DNA of 64,000 nt from Pleurotus ostreatus/Saccharomyces cerevisiae fusant (taxonomy: Eukaryota > Opisthokonta): positions 56,481 through 120,480 of the forward strand of contig JAMQCK010000052.1 in the NCBI GenBank assembly GCA_024196135.1, given 5' to 3'. Shown here piece by piece: positions 10,145 through 26,369 of this stretch. The position numbers and the translations under genes are program-made. Positions within the stretch are counted from its first letter, which is position 1; every line of letters starts with the position of its first letter. The notes beneath the pieces are model-generated. The model was not told where the DNA came from. It made no database searches and saw only the letters and a list, made by a program, of their open reading frames with translations.

Positions 10145-11813
10145 CTACACCCCCTCATCGACGCACGTCCTAAAGTCCTTCACATTCGCGTATGCTTCCA
10201 CTATCTCCTGATCCAGCTTCTCCCACTTCCTCAACCTCTTCATGCTCTTCGGGTCCAGATCGATCACCGTCACCCGCGACGGGTCCACCGGCCCCGGCTG
10301 CTTCTCCGCGCCCAACAAATCCATGCGCACGATGATGGAGCAATCCTTGAACGTCGCAGAGAGCAGATAGGCGAGGAGGTAGAACCGCAAGTCTTCTGGG
10401 ACCGGTGCGGCGTGGTCGATCTGGATGAAGGGGGAGAGGTAGGTGTCGAGGAAGGAGCTCCAGTCATCGATTGTTGGCTCGGGCTCCTGAAGGTATTGCG
10501 AGCTGACGCCCAGCGGCGAGGTCGGCGGGTCCGTAGGACGTCGACGGAAGTCTGAAGGCATCGAAGGGGTACGCATGCCAGGCGACAAAGGGCTCAGGGG
10601 AGATAGAGGGGTAGAGGGTTCAGGGTGAGGCCAAGAGCCTGGCATAGAGATGCTGTAATCCTCTTCGTCTTCGGGCAGGGCGAAGAATTGTGCGAATTGT
10701 GTGCGGTATGCAGGCGCCGTCATTTCCGTGTACTGCCACAGTTTTGAGAGGCCCTCAATGTCGAGAACGTCGAGCGAGCGCTGGAGTTTCGACAGGGTCT
10801 TGAGGACCGGCGTCTCGGTTAGCAGAGGAAGTATGGCGTCGGCGAAGGCTTCGCGAGCGTCCCCATGTGCACCAGGTGCGAATATTTTCTCTTGCTAAAA
10901 GACGATGAGCATATTGTCTCTGACGAATCGGAACAAGCAGCTGACCTCGCCCGGATGGATGGTCTTCCCGTGAACAAAGATCTTGAGGTTGTTGACGGTG
11001 GCGTTGCTCTCTACCCATGCGTCCCATAGGGTGAGGACCGCGTGCCGAACGCGCACAGGATTGCCGGAAAACAGGTCGAGTGGGCAGTAGCCATTCGAGA
11101 CCTTCTCACCCTGCATGCGCTTCATATGCGCGTGCATGCAGAATCGGCAGGTCCGCGTCTTGATACCCTTCGTCGCCTCAGAGAGATGCTTTGGGGATGG
11201 CAGAAACGCCCACTTCGGCTATGCACTCCTTGTTAGTCTCGTAACACGCGATGCAGGCCAGTCAGCGCACCTTTATCTCCACCGCAATCGTGTCACCGCC
11301 AACGAGGTCGGTTGCGAGCACGCCCTTCCGGCGCGTCACGTCGATCTGGTCCTTTGCACGGCGCTCTGGCGGGCGCTCGGCGTCCTTCAGATCCCTCAAA
11401 CGCTCCAACCACGATCGCTCGACGCGCACGCTCTCCATCCTCGGCAGATGCACCTTCGGGATCAAGCGCTCCATGCATCGCGCCTGGTACTCGATCATGG
11501 GGTCGTCGGGCTCCTCGAGCTCATCCGCGGTTATGACAGCAGGGGAGGTGGGGTCCTGAGAGGCCATGGGTGCGGGTTCCTCCTGTATGACTGCATCCTG
11601 AATAGAAGACGCGCGATGAAGCATGGGCGCGGGGCATTTGCGCAGGCGGAGGACGGTGCCGTCGAATTGGGGATTTGGAGGGCCGGCATACGAAAAGACG
11701 ATTGTGGCGCCGCCTTCAGAGACGTACTTCCAGTCGCTGGGGGAGGTGACAGTCACGTCCGCTTTGCAGGGGATTGCAGAGGGGGGTTTGTCGGACGTGA
11801 AGGATGCAGCCAT
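10145..11813 (-). CDS. ipk1: Inositol-pentakisphosphate 2-kinase
   Basis: Converts Ins(1,3,4,5,6)P5 to InsP6 (phytate), a cofactor for mRNA export and a precursor of pyrophosphates. The ATG at 11813 gives MAASFTSDKPPS. Family blocks in order: WKYVSEGGATIVFSYAG and VLRLRK (ATP-binding N-lobe), then after an intron PKWAFLPSPKHLS, TKGIKTRTCRFCMHAHMK (the IPK1 zinc-site region), GYCPLDLFSGNPVRVRHAV, and in the C-lobe FKDCSIIVRMD and VTVIDLDPKSMKRLRKW (DLDPK motif). It ends AYANVKDFRTCVDEGV. About four exons. A Ser/Pro-rich insertion (STPLSPLSPLSP) before the last block is probably a disordered loop. The start lies 483 bp from the divergent DUF3712 gene, suggesting a shared intergenic promoter. 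Confidence 0.93.
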
Positions 11814-12296
11814 GGTGGTGGGTGATTGAGTGGGGAGGTGTGGAAAAGTGCAGCGCTCGGGCGAATTGTAGGGGACCCGAAACAACGGATCATTTTGTAT
11901 AGCTGTGCTAGGGGTGATTCCTATGTCGAGGATGGGCGCGGAAGACCACGATGAGCAGGGCCAGCACAGGACGACAAGCAGCTGGACATTGACTGCAGTG
12001 AACGAGAAGATCGACAAGATGAACTTGAAGCCAAGAAAGAACAATGGAATTGATCGCAGTCGACGGACATCAGCGGCGCGCAGAAAGTGGCTTGGCGGAC
12101 CTTCGTCACCAACTATCACCACGACCCTCACGTCGTGCTCATCTCGCTTTGTTCTTGCCTTCAACCTGTTTGTCTTTTGTCCCTGGGTATCTCCTTACTA
12201 TCACGACCTTGTTCAGAGGGTCATAATTTCCGCCGCGACGCTCTGCCTCACTACTCGCGACCAAGGACGTCCGCAGCCACCCAACCCCCCCTCACC
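11814..12296. promoter_or_regulatory. Shared divergent promoter region of ipk1 and the DUF3712 gene
   Basis: 483 bp between two divergent start codons. No coding sequence or clear TATA box is visible; a CT-rich stretch precedes the plus-strand start at 12297. Assignment as a bidirectional promoter is inferred from gene orientation. Confidence 0.5.
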
Positions 12297-14164
12297 ATGT
12301 CCACGCTCCCAGACGACCCCGAAGATAGCCCCACGCGCATAGACAAGGGCAAGGCCCGCGCCCCGCCCTCCGAACGCACTCCCCTCCTCCATGACGCCCA
12401 CACCCCCTCTTCATCCGAAGACTACCCCGAGCTTGAGCAGGCATACCCCCGGAGACCACCCTGGCGCCACATCCTCTCCCGCTTCGCCTACTTTCTCGGC
12501 CTCACACTCCTCTTCTTTGGCCTCGCCCTCGCGATCCTCGCCGCCGTCGCCTGGTCGTATGCGGCGCGCGCCCAGCGCGTGTCCCCCGATGACGTGCAGC
12601 GCGCGCTCGTGTTCCGGGGCCCGCATAGGGTGGACGTGCTGAATGTGACGGACGCGGGGGCGATTTATGTGGACGTCGAGCTGGATGTGGGTGTAGATGC
12701 GGGGACGGTGATGGATGTGAACAGCGATCGCGACGACAATGTCCTGGACCGCGCCTGGAAATCCTTGGGTCGCTGGGGCGTCAAGCGCCTCGACAGGGTA
12801 TCCGTGGACCTGGGTGCCCTCCGACTAGTGGATGGAGACACCCTCCTCGCCTCCCTAAGCATTCCTCCCATCGAACTCCCTCTCACCACGAACCCACCGC
12901 GCGGGACATCGTGGCTAACAACCATGACGACGCACGTGCTCCTCCAGCCCACGAACCGAACAATGGACCTCGTCCACTTCGCCCGCAAGTCCTGGAAAGA
13001 CGGCTACATCAACCTGCGCGTTGATGTCGAGCGCGTGCACGTCGCGGGCGGCGGGCTCGGTGACAGCAGCTGGCGGCGACGCATTAGCCAGGAGCTGCGC
13101 GACGTCTCCGCGGACGTCAAGGTCGAAGGTGCGCTCGTCAGTGCGGCGCTTGCGGAGCATTGGACTGAGGCGCTCGTCCAGTTCCCGCTGTTCCTGGCCT
13201 CCCAAATCCCGGCCACCATTTTCCGCCTGTTTCCCAGTTGATCACGCTCAAGGACTTTAGCGTCGCCTCCTCGCGGGCGGGGCTGCTGCTTTCGGCAGAG
13301 GCGACGATTGTGGACCCGGCACCGGACACGTTCAATATTACTACTCCTGAGCTTCCCTTCTTCGTTTCGCTACCGACACCGGACGGTCCACCTTTCCAGA
13401 TTGCCTCTATCTCGACTGCGCCGTTCACCCTGACGCATCCGAATATAACGCTGCATATCACTGGTCAAGTCCTCCCACTCACACCTAACGCAACTCATGG
13501 CGTGCTCTCCGACTTCATCAGCCGCTACCTTTCCGCTCAGCCTAATCCCATTTTGCTGTCCACGCCGTACCTGCTGAACTACACTCTGGATGCCGTCTTT
13601 CCTGCGCCCAGCCCTCGCCCGCGCGTACTGCGCGACGTCACTATCCGAGACATGCACATTAAACCAGTCGGGACGACGTTTTATGCCAGTGGCACGGTTT
13701 ACGCGCGCGTTGTCCTGCCACGGGGCATGGATATAGACCTGAATGTGTCGCGCGTATTACCGGACGTCATTGTCTTCGATGGCGAGGTCCCGGACGATGT
13801 CGACCCAGAGCGCGGGCTGCCTGACCCACTCCCGGAGCGCGCGTTTGGGCGGCTGCAGCCGGAGGAATGGATTCCTGCAGACAGCGTACCGGACGACCAC
13901 GAAGGTGACGAGGGCAGCGCTCTCGCGGTGCGAGCTGACATCGTTGACGTGCCGCTCGAGGTGCTGCCCGGTCGGCAGAAGGAGTTCAGCAACTTCGTGA
14001 GCAAGGTTATCTTTGGTCACGATGGCGCGACGGCTGGCATCCTGGGCACCACTGCTGTCGGGGTGTCTGTCCGTGGGCTGCCAGTCCTGGACGACGGGAA
14101 GCCGAGCGAGATGGACCTCCGCGGACTTCCGTTCAAGGGGAACGTGAAGGTGGGCAAGAAGTGA
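12297..14164 (+). CDS. DUF3712 (Tag1-like) single-pass vacuolar-type membrane protein
   Basis: Starts MSTLPDDPEDSPTRIDKGKA. The N-terminal tail is short and acidic/polar, with an ERTPLL dileucine-like sorting motif. One membrane span follows (residues ~60-85, FAYFLGLTLLFFGLALAILA), then a long lumenal part of beta-rich repeats. Blocks such as LITLKDFSV, PLSLPTPDGPPFQIASI-like segments and DIDLNVSRVLPDVIVFDG resemble the fungal DUF3712 family, which includes yeast Tag1, a vacuolar membrane protein linked to autophagy termination. Two frames must be joined near 13137-13237: the first ends in a stop at 13241 and the second opens at 13238. The simplest model is an intron with donor GTCAGT at 13137 and acceptor TTTCCCAG at 13237; a frameshift is the alternative. 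The DUF6593 gene at 54884 also appears to use a GTCAGT donor. Vacuolar location is inferred from the family. Confidence 0.8.
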
Positions 14165-14628
14165 GGAGCAGGAGAGACGGACTCATGTGAGTAAGTTGGA
14201 GACAGATCTACTAGACGGAGCGCCGATGTAACACTGTACCATAGACCGCGCATTATTGTTCACCATGTCTACCAAAGTCAGCGCTCGCCACCTTGTCAGT
14301 AGGAAGAAGAGCTCTCCCGCGAAGGCCCGAAACGGGGCGATTTACGCTCTATGACGGTCAGGAGCCCGGCCAATTCGGGGCAACAGCGATGGTCTCGCAC
14401 GATCGAGGCGAGGGGCATCCCCTTTAGGATATCCTTGTTGCCCATAAAAGGTGAAATTGCGGCCAACGGAGGCAGAGAATCCCTTCGTCGATCACGAAAG
14501 TCAACCTGTCTAACCAATGACATTTCAGTTTTTAGCGTCAGGGGCAAGGGCGTATATTATGCCACTGCGAAGAGCAGGCTGGAGCGCGCACAACAACAGC
14601 TGAACTATCCTTTTTCCCTCCCACCATC
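14165..14628. other. Intergenic, promoter of the Zn2Cys6 gene
   Basis: No gene seen. A gtatattatg stretch near 14550 is a weak TATA-like candidate upstream of the ATG at 14629. Confidence 0.4.
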
Positions 14629-16101
14629 ATGTTCTCCTCGAGCTATGCAGCAGACAACGAGCATGTGGGCCCGCTCGACGCGCCGCCGCTGGTCGGGGGC
14701 GCGCACGTCCCTCAAGACTTCGAGGCCGCCGTCGCGGCTATGATGGCGCATCCAGGGCAGGCACCCAGCGCCCACCCGCACTGGACTTTCGCACCCGCAT
14801 ACACCCAGCAACTTCAGTCCCACAACAGCATCGCACCCAGCAGCACCATAACGCCCGGCTCTACGTCCAGGAAGAATTCCAATGGCCTTGCCGATTTCCT
14901 CATGGCTGCCCCCGAAGTACAGGGCACTAGGCAGCGCACGGCGCACGCCTGCGAGAAATGCCGCGAGCGTAAAGCGAGTGAGTCTCGCCTCTTGTCTCTC
15001 GGTGCCCCCAATACCGACCACCCTTGAATCAGAGTGTTCTGGCGAGCGCCCTACCTGTGAGCGCTGTACGAAGCGGGGACTCATATGCCAGTACGCGGCC
15101 CCGACTGGCAGGAAGGGCGCCCCGATCTTGCAAATCGACATGCCAGTCAGCCATAAGCGGCGAGGCTCAGCAGACATACTCGGTAGTCCGCAAAAGAGTC
15201 GGCGCAATGCGCAATCCTCTTCTCGCCCACGCCACCAACTGGAGAGATCCTTCTCTCGCTCGCAGCCCTGCTCGCCTATCCGTGAAGCCGCCGTCTTCTC
15301 CTGGATGCCGGCGGACTACGATCCGGATTCGCCGATGCCCCAGCAGACAGGTAGCTACTACGCCGCGATGGAAGCGCAGCAAGCATGGCGCGCTGCTGGA
15401 AAGCACTCGTACCTTGCCGGAACCCTCGAGGGGACGCGGGGCCTCGACAACGTCATGTACAACGCAGCCGTGATCCAGCCCGGCTACCCAGCGCTGCCGC
15501 AAGTGGCCCAGCCTCTGTCCCAAGGAATGCTCGACGGCAGCATGCTGCACGATCACCGTGTGTACGGCCTCGAGCAGCCCCAGCGGGAGCGATGGAGCTT
15601 CTCTGACGGCAGCGATGGCGAATGGACTGAGTACGTTCATCATCCTCTTCTGAAAGATGATTGATGATTTACCAACTCCTCAGGTTCTCCGAGCCACCTT
15701 CTGCAACGCGCTCGGAGTTCAGTCTCGCGTCGGACATGGAGCCGCACTCGCGTCCTTGGTCGACGTCGGAGGCGGCGCCCATAAATGCCCTCGCGCCGGC
15801 CTTTGATGCCTTCCAGTTTGGTGAATCACCCTCGGACATGGCTTCGCAGGAGGGCGCCAACGCCTCGGACGCCTGGTATAGCTACCCCACCCTGGCAGCC
15901 CTGGAGCAGCAGTACCAAGCCGAGCTGGAGCGAGATGTGCCTCTCATGTACCCCAAGCCCAGTTTGCCGATCGGCGTTTCCGACTTGGTGGATCGGGCGG
16001 GCGACGAGTTAGAGGTACCCGTGCCTGAGGGCGGGTACTTTGGTGTAAGTTACATGGGTGCGAGTTTGGAGGAGGGGGACTTGTCGGGCGTTGTGGTCTA
16101 A
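14629..16101 (+). CDS. Zn2Cys6 (Gal4-type) transcription factor
   Basis: The ATG at 14629 gives MFSSSYAADNEHVGPLD. Intron 1 (14978-15032) interrupts the zinc cluster. After splicing the cluster reads ACEKCRERKAKCSG then ERPTCERCTKRGLICQY, a perfect C-x2-C-x6-C-x6-C-x2-C-x6-C that binds two zinc ions and contacts DNA. Intron 2 is 15631-15683. Downstream are basic serine-rich stretches (SHKRRGSADILGSPQKSRRN), a Tyr/Gln/Pro-rich middle, and an acidic C-terminus (AALEQQYQAELERDV, GYFGVSYMGASLEEGDLSGV) that could activate transcription. I see no fungal_trans (PF04082) middle homology domain, so this is a short cluster-only regulator of about 450 residues. Targets cannot be inferred; no metabolic cluster lies beside it. 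Confidence 0.9.
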
Positions 16102-16626
16102 TACGCGCAGCATATGTGCTGCTGGGTTCGCTACACTATTAGTACAGTTACATATCCTAGAGCCCTGGGTAATTTGGGTACTGTATACTACGGCAAGAAC
16201 AGGGATTATTTGCACATGTCTGCTGAACAGAAAGCGTTCGTCGATGTCCACTCTTGGTAGATACCAGAGGCTGGCCTGCTTCACTTCCCGAACTGCGAAA
16301 GAGTTACACTCAAGATCACACCAACGGATTAGTGGTACAACAACATCAAAGTTCGTGATTCAGCGAGCACCAGAGCAAGTACAGTAAGTTATACACATAC
16401 AGTACTAGCGCTAGTACTACCCTTGTCCGTGTCAATGTTCCACAAATTGCGTGAGTCCATAAGTCCGTTATAGTCCATTGTACATCATTCATTGTTCGCC
16501 CGTCACGATGTAGATGGTCAGTCATCGCGAAGGGCATTCAGTCATCGCGGAGTAGAGCGTCAGTGTCAACCACTCTAGCCACCGTCGGCCTATGATGATT
16601 CAGGCCGTTGGCATCTGCCTAGTGCT
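16102..16626. other. Intergenic between convergent genes, nothing recognised
   Basis: Space between the stop of the Zn2Cys6 gene and the stop of the minus-strand secreted protein gene. A near-palindromic short stretch (agtactagcgctagtact) lies around 16400-16420. No coding motifs. Confidence 0.5.
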
Positions 16627-17154
16627 TTAGGCCGCCTTGATCGTGAATTCCTCGCTGATGTTGCCAGAGTCGCCGAAGACTGGGAGGATGTGAGTAGGAG
16701 GAAAATGTGAGGGATGGGTGGCACGCACGGGTGATGCTGTAGTCGTTGCCGGGCTCAAGATCCTCGGGGACGGTCACCTCGACGTAGCCGGCGCGCAAGT
16801 CGAAGTCCTGCGCGAGCCAGCCGATCGCTGCATAGCGCATCAGCAACTGTTGACTTGTCGGTGAAGAAACAAACTCACGGGTACCCGTCCTCAGCTGAAC
16901 GGCAGCGCCGTTGCTGATGTGCTCGGGCGCGTCAGAGGTGTCCCTACAGGTGGCATGAGAAACGTTCTTTACTGTCCACGAGGGTCAACGTACCAGGTAA
17001 CGTTGGCCGGCTCGCCGATGGTCCAGACGGTCTCCGCGTTCGGGGTCAGGATATGCGGGACCCAGACGTCGAGGGCAGCGCGAGCCACAGGCGCAACAGG
17101 GATGGCCTGGACGGCGAGGGCGAGGGTGGCAATGAAGGAGACGAAGAAGAACAT
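16627..17154 (-). CDS. Small secreted protein, Kre9/Knh1-like N-terminal domain family
   Basis: The ATG at 17154 starts a clear signal peptide (FFFVSFIATLALAVQAIPVA). The mature part is about 100 residues: LDVWVPHILTPNAETVW and GEPANVTW, then after an intron DTSDAPEHISNGAAVQLRTG, DFDLRAGYVEVTVPEDLEPG, and a final exon FGDSGNISEEFTIKAA. This beta-sandwich pattern (PxxxxVWxxGexxNVTW ... LFGDSGN.S..F.I) matches the Ser-Thr-rich/Kre9-Knh1-like secreted proteins common in agaricomycetes, thought to be associated with the cell wall. It is one domain only, with no Ser/Thr-rich stalk or GPI signal, so probably a freely secreted or wall-bound protein. A paralogue lies at 59161-59742 with the same exon phases and motifs. 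Confidence 0.85.
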
Positions 17155-17243
17155 GGTCGTGAGTCGTGAGATCGTAGGCGTGTACTGCAGAGCGCTCGAT
17201 GAACAGAACTGAAGATGGGGTAGCAGACCAAGAATGCGCAGGC

Positions 17244-17251
17244 TTATATAG
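17244..17251 (-). promoter_or_regulatory. TATA box of the small secreted protein gene
   Basis: CTATATAA on the minus strand, about 90 nt upstream of the ATG at 17154, fitting a strongly expressed small secreted protein gene. Confidence 0.6.
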
Positions 17252-17255
17252 AGGG

Positions 17256-17757
17256 CTACAGGGATATGACAAAAATACACCAAGATTCCGAGATCGGCTG
17301 CCGCCTGCGGTGGGATGACTTCACTGCACCGCGCGGGCTGCCTGGACCGCTGAGTTTGCCGTGCTGACCCCACTCCCGGCTGAAAACATACGCCGCGAGT
17401 TTAACGAGCTGCTGTGCTTGTATGGCGAAGGAAGCGAGATCGCGCCTCGGGCATCTTCGCCGCTGGTCATGAGAGGCGCATACACATCGCGAAGAGCGGC
17501 CCAAGAGCGGTCTCGTGGACGGACAGAGGTAGAGAAGGTGATCACCGTATGTGTCGCCCACGTGGCGTGATCAAGCATATGGCCATATCATTCTCAGGCC
17601 GAGCGTAAGCGCAGTAAACAACTGGACAGCCAAGATGTGGCGAGGCATGCACGACGCCTGCGCGAGAACCTCCTAGAAAGACAGCGCCTTAGCTATGTTG
17701 GGACGAGACGGCTCAGGAACTGCACCGACCTCGAAACATACCCTTGGGCACTAGAAT
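17256..17757. other. Intergenic, nothing recognised
   Basis: Sequence between the TATA box of the secreted protein gene and the stop of the SNF2 gene; short frames only, none with recognisable motifs. Confidence 0.45.
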
Positions 17758-22204
<4,447 letters not shown>

Positions 22205-22334
22205 TTTAGTGAGTCATCGTGACACCTTTCATGCTATCGTGGGCTGCAGACGTACGGCTCGGCGAGTCGAAAAGAGAGAGAAATACTATCTACGTGAGGT
22301 CAAAGTACAGATAAATCGAAAGAACACGAAAACA

Positions 22335-25295
22335 TCAACGCCCGAAATCCATCAACTCCTCGCTCGCAGCGGTCATCCGCTCGATGCGCTGGCGCAACTC
22401 TTCCCTCTTCATCGCCACCTGCGGGCTCTCCTCCGCGAGCTCCTTGCAGATTCTCTCCCCATTTGGACCATGCATATGTAGCCCTGTCAGCAATACGTAG
22501 GGTAGGCGGCGTTCGATACCGCGCACGAGCTCCTGGTCAATGGCGAGGGGGATGTTGTCCGCAAAGCGCTTGTAAGCAACTGCGAAGGGGTGTTAGCGGT
22601 GTCATGAAGTGTTGATTGGTAGACAAACTTTGAAAGTAGGCTCGAACGTCAGCCATGATATGCAGCGCGGGCTCCATCGCATCAGGAGCCAACAGCCGGG
22701 CCACATCCTCTGCCTTGGTGCCCGTGATGCCGACTTCGACTGCGCCAGCAAGGATCTTCTCAATGCCTGAGGGAACATCGTATCCCACACCAGCATTCAT
22801 TGAGTAAGGCTGACGTGCTCCTCGTACAGGAACGGACGAGGATGCCGCGGAAGGCTTCGCATGCTCGCGTATCTTCGCCATGAGACCCTCGTTCGATTGT
22901 GATTGTCGGGCGCTCTTGTAATAGGACATGAACTTGTCCGTATAGTCTTGCAAGTAGTGCGTGTTGAGCGTAAACGGCGCCTGCTCCAGCTCGACGAGCC
23001 ACTCAATGCGCTCCTTGGCCTGCTCCTGCAGCTGCTTGAGGCGCTCCTGCAAGATCACCCTGCAAGCCAGTCGACGTCGTCATCAGCGTCGTAGTGTCAG
23101 GCGTACTTGTAGTCACGTACTTCACACGATGTTCCAGCATTCCCTGCCCGTAGCTGCCAAAATGCTTCGACGCCAGCTGGTCGACCTGCAGCCTGATTCG
23201 AGCGAACACGGTATCGCAGAGAGCCTGAGCGGGACCCGCCCACTTGCTCGTAAAGTCGGAGATGTACTCCTCCTGGATGATGAAGGGGTAATTGCCCGGT
23301 AGCTCGCGCGATCGAGCACTGTGCGGGGGTCAGCGTCAACGTGCAGCATGCTATCTATCGAAAATAACCAACTTCTTCGCCCGCTTCATGACCTCGTCGA
23401 TATAGATCGTGCGCACAGTCTCGGGAATATTCGAGGAACTCGACGAGGAAGACGCGTCCTCCGATTGCGAATCCGAGTCGCTATCGCCGTCGTCGTCCGA
23501 TCCCTCGTCGTCCCCATCTTCGTTATTGAGGAACGTCGGCTTGCTGAACGTGCGCTTGCCTCGGTGTCGCTTCTCATACGGGCGGAAGTCCGGCGCCGTC
23601 TGTTGTATCGCCTTTCGGAACCTGTCCTGCGAGGGACGAACCGTCTGGTGCAGCCCGTCTTGCTTGGGCACACCACGCACGGCCCTGCCGATGTCCATGG
23701 CGAAGGCATGCAGGATCGTCGTGATGTCGGTGATGGGGTCCTTCGACGGTTCCTTGGGCAGATGCGACAGGCTCTCTCGCGCACTCTCCACGCCCCTCTG
23801 CACCTCCTCGTATATCTCCGGCAGCCTACGATACAACCACATCAGCAACCTCGCCAACCTCTTTCAAAAGGTACATCCCACTCACCTCTTCGAGATCAGA
23901 TCCGACAGAATATTGCTCAGCCGCTCGACCAGATTCGGCGTGCGGAGGTAGCGCTGGTACACCGCCTCCAGGTCCGTCCACGGAGGCGTCGACGAGAAGA
24001 ACTCGTCCTCGCGGGTGCGCGCCTGCTTGTACGATAGACCCTGCTTAAGGTCCTGCGAGCTCGGCTGCTTGACGCAGAACCAGTTGTTGTCGAGGGGCTC
24101 GGTGATGTTCTTGATGAAGGAGAGCCATCGAGTTTCCTCGCCGGTGGGGATGCGGTCGGGCTTGGTGAGGACGCCTAGGATGGAATGAGGCGCGCGAAAG
24201 GCAGAAAGTAAGGAAAGGTGTCACATACCGACGGTGCGCTTGCCATCTCGGTCGTATTGCTTCGCAAGTCCATACGCAGGTTGGTTCTCGAAGTCGGCTG
24301 AGGATCATGTTAGGTGTCTACGAAAGCATGTAAGGATATCGCACGCACTTTCGCAGGTGACGGTCAGGAGGATGACGCAGCTGGGCTTCTCGATATAGGA
24401 CTTGACCAGGGCCTCGACCAGCTGAATATCATTGGTGTTCCCGGTGCGGCTAACACTAGCAATGAGACCTGAATCTCGTCAGCTCTTTCTCCCATTCTCA
24501 CCAAACCAATCACGCACCAGGCAGGTCAATGAACGACAGATCCGCCACATCGGGCCCACTGATCTTGAGCTCGATGCAATTCCGCGAGAACGTCAGTTGG
24601 CTGTCGCTGGCAGGCTCGTCCGCGTCGTAGTCATCGGCGAGGAAGTGGTCGACCGGGACGTTGGGGTTGAGTATAGCTCGCTGAGCGCGGCGGATCCGCT
24701 CCTCGACCAGGTGCCGCTCAGTGATGGCGGTGCCGAAGGTGACGCTGCGAGGCATGGCAAGCGCCTGGCCTCGTGCGTCGGTCCAGAATCGGAGGGTGAC
24801 GATGCATTGCCAGGGCGTCGAGGAGTGCGAGAGTAGGCACTCGGTGGGGCAGCTGGGGTTGCGGTTAGGTGTGTGTTTAAAGGCAAGATCTAGAGGTGAT
24901 TACCGAGTACAAGTACCGGCTGCGCGCGGCAGGGTGATGCCCGAAATGGCCTCAATGAGAGACGACTTGCCCGCGCTCTGCGAGCCGATGACGGCGATCT
25001 GGGGCAGATCTGGTAGGCGCTTGAGTCAACAGCTTGTCGATGTGGCCGATGCGAGAGCTCACCGATCTCAGCTCGAATCCTATAAGTATGGGATGAGTGC
25101 GAATGGCAAGGCGAGGTGAAGCAGGACGGACCCAATGGCGTGCAATTTGTTGACGAGGTCGAGCATAGCCCGGCTTCTGCTCGATATCTGAGGGTTGGAA
25201 AGCCCAACGCCGTCATTAGCATTCGACGCATGCATGCTGGGAGAGCCAGGGATCGAAAAGCTATCCATGGAAGACGGAGAGGTTGGGTCGCTCAT
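22335..25295 (-). CDS. Dynamin-family large GTPase
   Basis: The ATG at 25295 gives [21 protein letters not shown]1 is [20 protein letters not shown], followed by LPRAAGTCT and RCPTECLLS (switch I region). G3 is [10 protein letters not shown]4 is [10 protein letters not shown]. The middle/stalk runs through [20 protein letters not shown] and carries an acidic, serine-rich insertion (residues ~430-480, [20 protein letters not shown]) where animal dynamins have other loops. The C-terminal GED-like helix is [19 protein letters not shown] ... [16 protein letters not shown]. No PH domain or mitochondrial presequence, so it resembles the Mx/dynamin-related proteins that tubulate or sever membranes in the cytosol. 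About ten exons. Its stop is only ~130 bp from the SNF2 start. Which organelle it serves cannot be told; it is not a clear match to Vps1 or Dnm1. Confidence 0.9.
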
Positions 25296-25660
25296 GAAGG
25301 AGCGCGGACGAGATTCGCGCAGCGAGCACACTTTTATGAAGGTGCCTTCAGCAGCGTGTAGACCACGCTATGGGTACGCGTCCCCGCAAGCGCATTCCAT
25401 CGATGGAACGACCGTTACGGCTAGAAGGGGGGACAGAGCGGGCATGCCGTGAAGGGCGTGGGCCGTAGATAGGCGCCCTGATAATATTGCGGGGTCTACT
25501 AGCATTCAGAAGCTGCTGTGCCCCCCAGTACAATTTGGGAGACATGCAAACATAGTGCACAATCGGCGTTGGATCTTCTCATGGTTAAGATGGTAGCCTG
25601 AGCCGAGGACAAGATTGAGACTGAGGTGGATTTTATGGCCTTTTCCCACGACTCAGCATG
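25296..25660. other. Intergenic, promoter side of the dynamin gene
   Basis: No gene recognised. This stretch holds the 5' flank of the dynamin gene and ends at the TIR element. Confidence 0.45.
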
Positions 25661-25745
25661 ATTACAGCGGTTTGCGTTACTTTGCGGAATCCGCGCGAAT
25701 TCCGCGTGCGTGTCATGTTTGGCCGCAGCCTCGCGGCACCTGCCG
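25661..25745 (+). repeat. Left 85-bp inverted repeat arm
   Basis: Exact reverse complement of 26101-26185. Confidence 0.9.
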
Positions 25746-26100
25746 AGTAGCCCTCAGAAAGTCGTCCCTCGTTCGATACCATACAAATCTTGCTGAGGAA
25801 CTGAAGCTAGATGTTGATATATGGCTGTGAGGTCCCTTTCCGAGAGATTCCAGAGCAAAATGCTCGAACAACGGTATGCGATTATTTATTTCATGCCAGG
25901 CCGGCGTTTTCCGAGAGCACGCGCGCTGGACTCAGGTCCGAAATAGCCGATAGGCTCATCAGCGACTTGACCTCCAAGAAGCGTTGTATGCAGTACTTGG
26001 TGAGCCAAGTCCTCAGGGAGAACGTGGTTTTGTAATAGGCGCCGCTTGGTCGAGAAGTGAAGCCAAATAATGGGCAAAAAGTCCAATGCCAGGCGACGTG

Positions 26101-26185
26101 CGGCAGGTGCCGCGAGGCTGCGGCCAAACATGACACGCACGCGGAATTCGCGCGGATTCCGCAAAGTAACGCAAACCGCTGTAAT
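26101..26185 (-). repeat. Right 85-bp inverted repeat arm
   Basis: Exact reverse complement of 25661-25745. Confidence 0.9.
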
Positions 26186-26369
26186 CCCGAGCGATGTTCA
26201 CCGTAGACAGTCTTGGACGATAAAAGGTGGATATTGTGTTTGTCAAAGCGAGAAGCCAGCTCTTACTTCGACTATGTGGGTACAGATGTCCAACATATGC
26301 TCGTCCGGACTGGGGTATGGGTGAACGCGACGCTTCTCTTTTAGGACCGCGCTTACCTCTTGGGATACG

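Larger units (their letters stand above)
25661..26185. mobile_element. 525-bp non-autonomous TIR element (MITE)
   Basis: Perfect 85-bp inverted repeats at 25661-25745 and 26101-26185 enclose about 355 bp without coding potential. Terminus: ATTACAGCGGTTTGCGTTAC on each side. If the outer TA is the target duplication, the element begins CAGCGGTTTGCG, compatible with the pogo/Tc1 superfamily (inference). Its ends are unrelated to those of the elements at 5151 and 44591. It lies between the 5' end of the dynamin gene and the 3' end of the small membrane-protein gene, where it does not interrupt a recognised exon. Confidence 0.88.
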
